Assembly (NCBI RefSeq): GCF_002312815.1 | Contig: NZ_NKQJ01000010.1 | Location: 124,001-188,000 of the forward strand | Direction: 5' to 3' | Source: Agaribacterium haliotis | GTDB lineage: Bacteria; Pseudomonadota; Gammaproteobacteria; Pseudomonadales; Cellvibrionaceae | Length of the DNA stretch: 64,000 nucleotides | Shown: positions 25,686-33,223 of the stretch, piece by piece | Numbering within the stretch: the stretch's first letter is position 1 | Layout: each line of letters opens with the position of its first letter | Translations under genes and position numbers: made by a program | Notes under the pieces: model-generated | Database searches by the model: none | Told to the model about the DNA's origin: nothing | Seen by the model: the letters and a program-made list of their open reading frames with translations, nothing else

Positions 25686-27668
25686 GTGAGATTGTGGCCG
25701 GCGCTACTGTGTATTTTGGCTGAGCCTGTACTGGCGGATAACAGGCTCGAACAGCTACTTAGCCTCGACTTAGAAACCCTGGTAAACACCCCCATCCAAG
25801 GGGCAACCCTGACCAATCACGACCTGTTAAGTGTGCCGTCATCGGTTACCGTCTACCACCAGCAGCAGATCCAGCAGCTCGGCGCTAATTATCTGTATGA
25901 ACTTGCAGCCCTGGTACCCGGCTTTCAAGTTATACGTATGGGCGATACCCCTTACGACTACGCTTTAAGTTCGCGCGGCCGCCGCATTGCCAATGTCAGT
26001 GCTGAAATCCTTATTCTGGTCGACGGCTTGCGGGTCGATAACGCGCGCAACGCATCGGGTTTTCAAATTCTTGCGCAGATGCCACTAAATAGCATCGACA
26101 AAGTGGAGTTTATTCGCGGGCCCGGCGCGGCCATCTACGGTTCAAATGCAATGATGGGCGTAATAAATATCAGCACGGTCGAGGGCAGCAAGCAGATATC
26201 TGCCGGGCTCGGCAACCACCAGCAGCAGCGCGTGGATTGGCAGCACCACTACAGTAACAAAAAATTAAAGCTCGACTGGCAGTTTAACTACGACAGCAGC
26301 GAAGGCGAAACATATTCGGTTGAAAGCAGCTTTGGCCCCGGGCAAATCAAAACGCAAGACCCACAACAACAACTTTTTAGCCATATCAAGCTTGCTTACG
26401 GCAACACTCGCATGGCATTTTTAAGCAATATTAGCCGCCAGGATGACTTCTATTTTTTTGAACGCATCAGCGATGAATTTAACTACAACGATGTGAATTA
26501 TTACCGCTTAAGTGCCGAGCACAGGCTGCAACACAACAAGGCTCAACACGATTTTTCAGCGGCATTTAGCCAAACAACCGGTGAAGCGCAAACGATATTC
26601 ACCAGCGATGGCGATTTTGGCCCCGGTAGCCCGGCCATGGAGGCAAGAATCCAGGGCAATTCACTGAGCAGCCAGCTGCGCTGGCGGCTAAACCTTGAGT
26701 TATCCGATACCCAGAGCCTGCAAAGTGGCCTTGAATATCGCCACTTAGATATTCGCGACGGCTGGGCCTGGAGCAATTATCAACTCAGCGACTTAGCTGC
26801 AGGTATTATTCCACCGGCGTATTACGGCGAACAAAGCAAAAACACCATTATTCAAGGCCAGATGCAGCAGGATATTTACGGCGCCTATGTGCAGCATCAA
26901 AGCCTGTGGTTTGAACACAGCCAACTTGTCGCGGGCCTGCGTTACGATTATTTTTCAGGATCTGGGCACAAATACAGCCCCCGCCTGACCTGGGTACAAC
27001 ACCTCAGCGAACAACAATCGATTAAACTACTTTACAACGAGGCCTTTCGTGCACCAACGGCAGCTGAGCGGCGCATCGTCAATGCACCAGGTATCAGCGG
27101 CAATGATCAGCTTGAACCGGAAAATGTAAAGACTCTGGAATTAAGTTGGCAGTTAAGTTTGGCGCAGCACTACCTGCAATTTAGCATCTATGAAAACCAG
27201 TTTGACAACGCAATTTTGCAGATCACCGAAAGCAACGGCAATCGCGTCTATGCCAATCAAGATCAGGATAAATCCAACGGCGCCGAATTCGAGTACAGCT
27301 GGCAACTCAGTCAAGCTCAGCAGCTGAGTTTGAACTTAAGTTATTTAGCAAACAAACCTGAACAGAGCTTTCGCGATGCCGATGAATTTGCCTCGTTTAT
27401 CTGGAATTTAAACAAAGGTCGATGGAACCTAAATAGCAGCGTGATTTTTCAAGGCGAGCGCCAACTCACCAGCGGCGAAAAAACGGACAACTACACTGTA
27501 TTCAACGCCAAACTACAATATCAACTGCAAACAAATTGGCTGTTGACACTAGAGGGGAAAAACCTGGCCGACAAGCAGTATTACACCCCCGCCCACGGCC
27601 TACAGCCGAGTACGGGAGTGATTAACCAGGGCAGACGAGTCAGCATTGGTCTGCGCTATATCTATTAA
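25686..27668 (+). CDS. TonB-dependent outer-membrane receptor, probable ferric-siderophore receptor
   Basis: About 660 residues. The frame is open from a GTG at 25617, but the GTG at 25686 has GGGGA 6 bases upstream and starts a clean signal peptide (MRLWPALLCILAEPVLA). The mature protein opens with LSLDLETLVNTPI, then a plug domain (SSVTVYHQQQIQQLGANYL, RGPGAAIYGSNAMMGVINI) and a 22-stranded barrel with FRAPTAAERR and a C-terminal RRVSIGLRYIY ending in Tyr. It is divergent from the Fur-controlled speA unit, so it is the best candidate for uptake of the siderophore made next door. The ligand cannot be read from the sequence. Confidence 0.88.
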   Translation: MRLWPALLCILAEPVLADNRLEQLLSLDLETLVNTPIQGATLTNHDLLSVPSSVTVYHQQQIQQLGANYLYELAALVPGFQVIRMGDTPYDYALSSRGRRIANVSAEILILVDGLRVDNARNASGFQILAQMPLNSIDKVEFIRGPGAAIYGSNAMMGVINISTVEGSKQISAGLGNHQQQRVDWQHHYSNKKLKLDWQFNYDSSEGETYSVESSFGPGQIKTQDPQQQLFSHIKLAYGNTRMAFLSNISRQDDFYFFERISDEFNYNDVNYYRLSAEHRLQHNKAQHDFSAAFSQTTGEAQTIFTSDGDFGPGSPAMEARIQGNSLSSQLRWRLNLELSDTQSLQSGLEYRHLDIRDGWAWSNYQLSDLAAGIIPPAYYGEQSKNTIIQGQMQQDIYGAYVQHQSLWFEHSQLVAGLRYDYFSGSGHKYSPRLTWVQHLSEQQSIKLLYNEAFRAPTAAERRIVNAPGISGNDQLEPENVKTLELSWQLSLAQHYLQFSIYENQFDNAILQITESNGNRVYANQDQDKSNGAEFEYSWQLSQAQQLSLNLSYLANKPEQSFRDADEFASFIWNLNKGRWNLNSSVIFQGERQLTSGEKTDNYTVFNAKLQYQLQTNWLLTLEGKNLADKQYYTPAHGLQPSTGVINQGRRVSIGLRYIY

Positions 27669-27702
27669 CGAACAACGCTTAATAAACTAACCGTCTTTAC
27701 CA

Positions 27703-28200
27703 TCAACGCAAGTCAACTGGCTCCAATCTAGCGAGATCTTCAAGAGGCAGCTCATCTATTGTTGCAATAGTTAACTCGTTATTTTCTGTTGCAGAAACAT
27801 TGATAAGAGAGTTATCAATACGCGGAGGTAGTTTATACATAGCACCTGTAGCAGGGTCGACAATCAACATGCCAATCAAACCACCAAAGATAATATTGCC
27901 CCAGTACCAGCCGTCTAGGCTTGCCGAAAAAGTATATGTTTTATCTTCATAACCTTCATGGCTTAAAATCAGCGTATATTTAGCAGATTTAAAGTAGCCG
28001 CTCGATGCTTTCAAATTTACAACGGCAGGTGTTGTCCCAGAGTGAACACTTTTACCCTGTGCGTCTTTAATTATAAAACTAGATGAATCCGGAGTACTTG
28101 AGATGGTAACAGGGTACTCAGTTTTACTCACAATACTAGAGCAAGAGCTTAAAGCCAGAACAGACACTAAAGAAATCGACAACTTAGGTAAAAACTTCAC
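27703..28200 (-). CDS. Small lipoprotein with PEGA-like region
   Basis: 165 residues from a GTG at 28200; the frame is open to 28263, but the extra residues (with Cys-Cys) spoil the signal peptide. The signal peptide ends at lipobox LSSC. The mature part has GTTPAVVNLKAS and GYEDKTYTF, like PEGA-type domains, then a conserved hydrophobic segment GNIIFGGLIGMLIVDPATGAMYKLP. Proteins with this last segment are common in gammaproteobacteria, but I know of no defined function. Convergent with the receptor gene, 34 bases away. Confidence 0.7.
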   Translation of the reverse strand: MKFLPKLSISLVSVLALSSCSSIVSKTEYPVTISSTPDSSSFIIKDAQGKSVHSGTTPAVVNLKASSGYFKSAKYTLILSHEGYEDKTYTFSASLDGWYWGNIIFGGLIGMLIVDPATGAMYKLPPRIDNSLINVSATENNELTIATIDELPLEDLARLEPVDLR

Positions 28201-28534
28201 GATAAACAAACCAAAATTAATTAAACAGAAGTCTGTTCTGCAACAATTGCGAACAGAAAACAACCACCACTGTTAAGGAGTAAGAGATTTACAAACAGGG
28301 GAATAAAGCGAGAGCAGTTAAACCTTATGATTTAAGGCCTAACTTACTCGAAGATAAAGTATAGGAACGACGTCAAATACTTAAAATAATTATGCCAAAT
28401 AAAAAAAACAAATGCCAGCCAGCATTTACGTATTGCAGAGCGGCATCAACCGAAATTACGAAGATATTACCGAGACAAGATCAAAAAACACCCGCTAAAA
28501 TCTGTACTGACCAAAAAACAAACTAACCGGCCTA

Positions 28535-28554
28535 GGGTCTGTTAACACTAATTA
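28535..28554. repeat. Solitary end of the 263-bp MITE-like element
   Basis: GGGTCTGTTAACACTAATTA matches the terminal repeat of the elements at 39523 and 56636 (GGGCCTGTTAACACTAATTA) with one difference and is also preceded by TA. No other part of the element is nearby. Its inner end supplies the TAA stop codon of nnrS. Confidence 0.65.
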
Positions 28555-29760
28555 GCCCAACTTACCATCAACGCGCGCACTGGTTAATATCGGCCAATAG
28601 CGTATAACAAAGATAACAAACGCTAACACCCAGCAGCCAGCTGCCAACCACAAAGACAGAACAAAAAACTGCGGCAACATAGCCAACCAAGCGCGGCTTA
28701 GATACGCGAGCAGCATCAGTATAAACGCCAAGCTCATGCCCCAGCCGACCTTGATTTCGCGGCCCGTATGGCCGAGAGATACACGCGCTATCATCGACAA
28801 AATCATAAAGGCCATGCCACCGACGGTAAGGCCGTGCATGGCACTTGAGCGGGTAAACAAAATATCAAATTCGCTAAGCCCTAGCCCTAAAAAAGCAAGT
28901 GCCATCGCCCAATAACTAAAGTGCAGCGACCAAAGCAGCGGTGTGGCTAGCGTTATCCAGGGTTTCCAGCGCGATGCGCGCACGCAGTGGGCAATACCAG
29001 CCCACATATAGATATACGCCAGCCAGGTAGCGGGCACAGGTAAACCCAGGCTCGCCAATAAAAGTAAGACCAGCGGCAACAAACTGGCAAACTCAAGCCA
29101 GCGCAGCGGCAATACTTTGGCTGTCGCCGTGGCATTTGCCGTAAACATAGGGAACACACGCCCGCCAATAACACACATTAATAAACTTATCAGCAGCACC
29201 ATCGTGTTTACACTTTGGTTGAGGTGCTCAAAGCTGTTTAAAGCTGCAGCGCAGTGCATATGGGCATTGGCCCAGGTCATCAACAATAAAATTGGCACAA
29301 ACATCAAATTGCGCCACATACGCTTTAAATAAATAAGCCGAGCTAAAGCCAGTGCCGCCAGCGGTAAAAAACTTAGGTCAACAGCAAGCACTAACCAACC
29401 TGGAAGCAGTGAAGGAAACAGCATCAGCACACGTGCCAGCAGCCACAGCATAAAAAGGCCGGCAAGCATAGGCCCGTTTAAACTGCGCAGGCCTGTCCAG
29501 GTTTGCACCGCGGTTAATAAAAACCCAACCACTACCGCAGCGGCAAAACCAAAGAGCATTTCATGCTGGTGCCACCAAAGTAAACCGCCGTAAACGTTAA
29601 GCTGTACTTTGCCGGTAAAAAGCAGCATCCACAGGGCTATGGCAATTGCGGAAAACGCGGCGCTGGCCAAAAAAAATGGCCGAAATGCCAGTGCAAACAG
29701 TGTCGAAAAGAAACTTGAAGAAGAATACGTATTTGCAGCTAAATCATCCTGACCCGCCAT
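28552..29760 (-). CDS. nnrS: NnrS-family haem/copper membrane protein
   Basis: 402 residues with about 12 hydrophobic segments. The family hallmark FRPFFL near the start is followed by WWHQHEMLFGFAAAVVVGFLLTAVQTWTG; many conserved His are present (HMHC, HGLTVGGM). NnrS proteins protect against nitric oxide and nitrosative stress, and their genes are often controlled by NO-sensing Crp/FNR regulators. GGAG lies 7 bases before the ATG. The last codons run into a solitary repeat end that provides the stop, so the C-terminus may have been reshaped by an insertion. Confidence 0.9.
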   Translation of the reverse strand: MAGQDDLAANTYSSSSFFSTLFALAFRPFFLASAAFSAIAIALWMLLFTGKVQLNVYGGLLWWHQHEMLFGFAAAVVVGFLLTAVQTWTGLRSLNGPMLAGLFMLWLLARVLMLFPSLLPGWLVLAVDLSFLPLAALALARLIYLKRMWRNLMFVPILLLMTWANAHMHCAAALNSFEHLNQSVNTMVLLISLLMCVIGGRVFPMFTANATATAKVLPLRWLEFASLLPLVLLLLASLGLPVPATWLAYIYMWAGIAHCVRASRWKPWITLATPLLWSLHFSYWAMALAFLGLGLSEFDILFTRSSAMHGLTVGGMAFMILSMIARVSLGHTGREIKVGWGMSLAFILMLLAYLSRAWLAMLPQFFVLSLWLAAGCWVLAFVIFVIRYWPILTSARVDGKLG

Positions 29761-29833
29761 TACAAACTCCGCCTAAAAAAACAAAGAAGATAATCATTCT
29801 TAAAAAGTTTCTCAGTATAAGGCAAGTCGAGCT

Positions 29834-29847
29834 TTGATTTATATCAG
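29834..29847. promoter_or_regulatory. FNR/DNR-type box upstream of nnrS
   Basis: TTGATTTATATCAG fits TTGAT-n4-ATCAA at nine of ten defined positions. Its centre lies about 80 bases before the nnrS start, a suitable distance for an activator site at -41.5 with a leader of about 40 bases. It is consistent with control by low oxygen or nitric oxide. A weaker Fur-like match (GATAATCATTC, 29789-29799) also lies in the leader. Confidence 0.55.
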
Positions 29848-29964
29848 CCAAGTAAGCGGCAGATATAAACAATAAAGCGCGACAAAACTGTCACGCGTTG
29901 TTGTTATTTGGCGGGGGTAATTGGTAACGCTCAGAGCATCTCGGTAGCGCCGGGATTTAAGTAC

Positions 29965-32900
29965 TTATAAGCGAGTGAGCTCAAAGTCGTAAGCTTGAGC
30001 ATGCTGGGTATTGAAAGTCAGCCGTGTTGCATCGTCGAGTAGGGCCAGCTCAACATCTGTGCTTGAGTGATCAATTTCCCAGCGCCCATTTAATGTGACA
30101 CTGACAGGGAAGACCTTACTCGCATCGTAGCTTCGATAATCAATGCCTAAATCTGGATTTGCAACACTGAGCTTAAGTGTGCCCTGCTCTCTTAACATTA
30201 ACATAAGTGGTCTACTGAGCTCTTTTATCCAGCCTTGATTAAGCGCGTTTGTTGCATCAAATACCGCATAGGCCCAGGTATCACTCGGCAAATACTGAAC
30301 AATATGCGCAGCGCTATTTTGCTGCTGTACTTGGTAGGGTTTGGATGCGCTTAAATCTTCCAACACGGCTTCATTTGCGCCTGGAACTAAAACATACTCG
30401 TAAGAAGCGGACCTTGGTTTTTTACCGTGATTAAATTGAGCGTAGCTAATTTTTCCCTGGCTTGTTCCGCCTTTGCCATCGGACTTAGGCGATGTGTGGT
30501 TCAAGCGCACAAGATCTAGGGTGTCGGAGTCGTAAACTACAAAACCCGTACCGTACTCGTTGATAAACCAGGTTGGGCCAGAAAAATCTGTTTTTGTATA
30601 CGGCAGCGCATCAATGGCCTGCCCTTTTAGGTTGAGCTTTTGCGTGTTGATCGATACTTGGTGCAAGGTAGTAACGGTATTATTTTGTGCATCGCTGTTT
30701 TGTATATCGGAGCCAAGCGCGATAACCATGCCGTCAAACGCAAACGCTGATTTCTTAAACTTAAAACTGGTATCGTGGCTGGCACTGTTATTGCGCTGCT
30801 GAAATTCAAACGCAAACATACCACTTTGACCTTCAATATTTAAAAAGCCATCTTCAACTTTGTCAAAACGCAAGCTGCCGGCAAAATTGGCGTCGGTGCG
30901 CTCATCCTGCCTGTCTTTTAATGCAATTAACTCCTGCCACGGTTTAACAATGGTTGTCGAACCCGACGGCCTGTTCCAGTCGTAACCCTGCTCACTAAAA
31001 CCGCTGTCGTAGGCGCCGGGCTCGTAAATAACATCGAGCGTTCCGTAGCCCTGGTAGCGGCCATAGGCGTTGGCCCCTTTATTAAAATAAATTTCCGTAC
31101 CCCAGAAGCTGCGGTTAAAGCCCTTAAAGCTTACCAGCCAATCGTTTTGTCGGTATGCACCAAGCGCTGCGTAGTGAAATTGGTAAAAACCTTCGGCGCT
31201 ATCATAGTTCTGAATATTATCAAAATAAGGTTCGATTTCACGGTTGTAATACGAAGCGGTATAGGCGTCGATTTCGCCTATGTAATAAGGCCCCATTTCG
31301 GCAATTTTTTTATAGGTACTATCACTGATACGCGAGTCCAAACTCATAGGAAAACGCGTTGCGGAGCTATTAGAAAACGTTTGATTTTTACAAATCAAGC
31401 TCATAGCGTAGGCTGCATCGCGAAGTCGCTCATAGCTTTGTCGCTCCATACGAAACGCCGTATCTTTCAGCATATCAAAATAGTCGGTAAGCACATTCCA
31501 GGTGTAGATATACTGCGTTGTGTGGGTCCAGTGATGAAAAACCGTGCCGTCGGGTTTTACAAAATCAAAGGTGCCGGTTGAATACTGCATGGCTCTGTCG
31601 TAGCGGCGCTTAAAGGCTTTAACATAAAGCATTTTTTCGATATCGGTGTTGGTGTAGTACAGCGCCGTGCCCAGGTAGATATGTGAACCTAAATAGGCAT
31701 AGTCGGTATTGCCAACCTTGAAGAAGTCACCCTCAGTTTTCCAGGTACTGTCGTCAACAAAATCAATTTCAAAATGCATGATATGGGCAAGCCCGGCGTA
31801 TACATCTTTGCGCTGTTGCGCATTTAATTTGTCTGCGGCGATCATAACCGCGCGATAGTATTCTCTTGTGTTGTACCAAACCGTATCGGTTGTGCCTTGC
31901 TTGGCGACATGCCACACCAGATTGACCAACTTCTGCCACGCGTCTTGATTATTGCTATGCAGCGCGTAGCGAGCAATGGTTAAAGCAAAAGCGTTGGCTT
32001 GGTTATCTTTTAAAGCGTCGCCACTAATCGTGCCGCCCTCACGGCGGATATTGTAGCTATTGTATTTTTCAACAGCGTCGTTGTAGGCCGATTCGCTCGG
32101 TTTATTGCCTTTAAGTTCTTTATTAAAAAATCGCTCTTTAATCGCTGCCAAATCGGCCAACTCCTCGGCCGTCGGTTCATAGGCTGCTATGCCCTGAGGC
32201 AGCAGTAAATCACTTGTAATATCAAGCGGTGACTGGGTCGGCGAAGGCTGGGGGCTCGGAGATACGGATGGCAAAGGCTCGGGACTCGGGCTTAGCGTTG
32301 GCAATGGGCTCGGTACAGCACTTGGTTCTGGGCTGGCAAGCTCATCACAGCGCTGCTCGCCGCAGTAGCAAACACTGATTTCAGACTTACTGTCGGCACA
32401 ATCACTGGCTAAATCACCGTAGCTCGCGCGACATTCACTGGTGCTATCACATTGATCGACCGGCAGTGGCGAGGGGCTTGGAAATAAAGACGGGCTCACT
32501 TCGGGTGAAGGGCTTGGGCTTGGGCTTGGGCTTGGGCTTGGGCTTGGGCTTGGGCTGACACTAGGCTGCGCCGTAGGAGACGGGCTTGGAAGTGGGCTGG
32601 GTTGGGCACTGGGTGTAGAGCTAGGCTCGGGACTAGATTCGGGGCTTGGAGCAGTGCTAAAAATCGGCCCTGGGCTTATGCCAGGCTGGGGGCTCATTCC
32701 AGGCCCTGGGCTCTCTATTGGCTGAGGGCTCTCTATCGGCTGAGGGCTCTCTATCGGCTGAGGGCTCTTTATGGGCTGAGGGCTCTCTATCGGCTTAGGG
32801 CTCTCTATCGGCTGAGGGCTCTTTATGGGCTGAGGGCTCTTCTCCGGAGCTGGGCTAGCCTGCACGGGCATACTTGCGCCGGGCTCTGAGCTTAGTTGGC

Positions 32901-33000
32901 CACCCGGCAATGGCGCCGCGCTTTCGCCACCTCCACATGCGGATAAAACAGAAACAAAAATAAAACAAAGCGCATAGTTAACTATGTGTTGTCGAGCCAT
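29965..33000 (-). CDS. Surface lipoprotein polysaccharide lyase, PL8-like (chondroitin/hyaluronate lyase fold)
   Basis: About 1011 residues from the ATG at 33000, with GGGA 8 bases upstream. The signal peptide ends in lipobox LSAC followed by GGG. A linker of some 200 residues follows, made of SPQPI repeats and Ser/Pro runs and interrupted by a six-cysteine module (DQCDSTSEC ... VCYCGEQRC). The catalytic part has an alpha-helical toroid, then DGTVFHHWTHTTQYIYT, the equivalent of the His/Tyr catalytic segment of PL8 enzymes, and YGRYQGYGTLDVIY with DWNRPSGSTT, matching their W/R-PGTTT region. C-terminal beta-sandwich domains end in YDFELTRL. It should cleave an acidic polysaccharide at the cell surface; the substrate is unknown. 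Confidence 0.8.
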   Translation of the reverse strand: MARQHIVNYALCFIFVSVLSACGGGESAAPLPGGQLSSEPGASMPVQASPAPEKSPQPIKSPQPIESPKPIESPQPIKSPQPIESPQPIESPQPIESPGPGMSPQPGISPGPIFSTAPSPESSPEPSSTPSAQPSPLPSPSPTAQPSVSPSPSPSPSPSPSPSPSPEVSPSLFPSPSPLPVDQCDSTSECRASYGDLASDCADSKSEISVCYCGEQRCDELASPEPSAVPSPLPTLSPSPEPLPSVSPSPQPSPTQSPLDITSDLLLPQGIAAYEPTAEELADLAAIKERFFNKELKGNKPSESAYNDAVEKYNSYNIRREGGTISGDALKDNQANAFALTIARYALHSNNQDAWQKLVNLVWHVAKQGTTDTVWYNTREYYRAVMIAADKLNAQQRKDVYAGLAHIMHFEIDFVDDSTWKTEGDFFKVGNTDYAYLGSHIYLGTALYYTNTDIEKMLYVKAFKRRYDRAMQYSTGTFDFVKPDGTVFHHWTHTTQYIYTWNVLTDYFDMLKDTAFRMERQSYERLRDAAYAMSLICKNQTFSNSSATRFPMSLDSRISDSTYKKIAEMGPYYIGEIDAYTASYYNREIEPYFDNIQNYDSAEGFYQFHYAALGAYRQNDWLVSFKGFNRSFWGTEIYFNKGANAYGRYQGYGTLDVIYEPGAYDSGFSEQGYDWNRPSGSTTIVKPWQELIALKDRQDERTDANFAGSLRFDKVEDGFLNIEGQSGMFAFEFQQRNNSASHDTSFKFKKSAFAFDGMVIALGSDIQNSDAQNNTVTTLHQVSINTQKLNLKGQAIDALPYTKTDFSGPTWFINEYGTGFVVYDSDTLDLVRLNHTSPKSDGKGGTSQGKISYAQFNHGKKPRSASYEYVLVPGANEAVLEDLSASKPYQVQQQNSAAHIVQYLPSDTWAYAVFDATNALNQGWIKELSRPLMLMLREQGTLKLSVANPDLGIDYRSYDASKVFPVSVTLNGRWEIDHSSTDVELALLDDATRLTFNTQHAQAYDFELTRL
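32708..32833. repeat. Seven tandem 18-bp units in the linker of the PL8-like lyase
   Basis: Unit GGGCTCTCTATCGGCTGA (plus strand) is repeated seven times with few changes. It encodes the hexapeptide [E/K]SPQPI in the coding strand. Repeat number could change by slippage and alter linker length without breaking the frame. Confidence 0.85.
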
Positions 33001-33223
33001 CGTGATTATCCCAATCAGAATTCGGTGAATAAGGCGTACCGCTCTGACTGGCACAAACGTGGCAATCAGAGCTTCGCTAATTAACTGCGCTATTGTCTGT
33101 TTGCTTATTCCTTTTCACGACAACACAAAAACAAAAACGTGACACCTGATAACAAATAGATCACACAAATAGTCGCAGCGAGACTGGCGACGTTTTCTTA
33201 AAGCAGCTTAGGGCGCACTAGAA

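Noticed and set aside
32708..32833. Regular repeats that might suggest a CRISPR array
   Set aside because: Units are contiguous 18-mers with no spacers and lie in frame inside a coding linker.
33039..33070. Hairpin GCTCTGA/TCAGAGC in the leader of the PL8-like gene
   Set aside because: No T-run and no known riboswitch or leader pattern; left uncalled.
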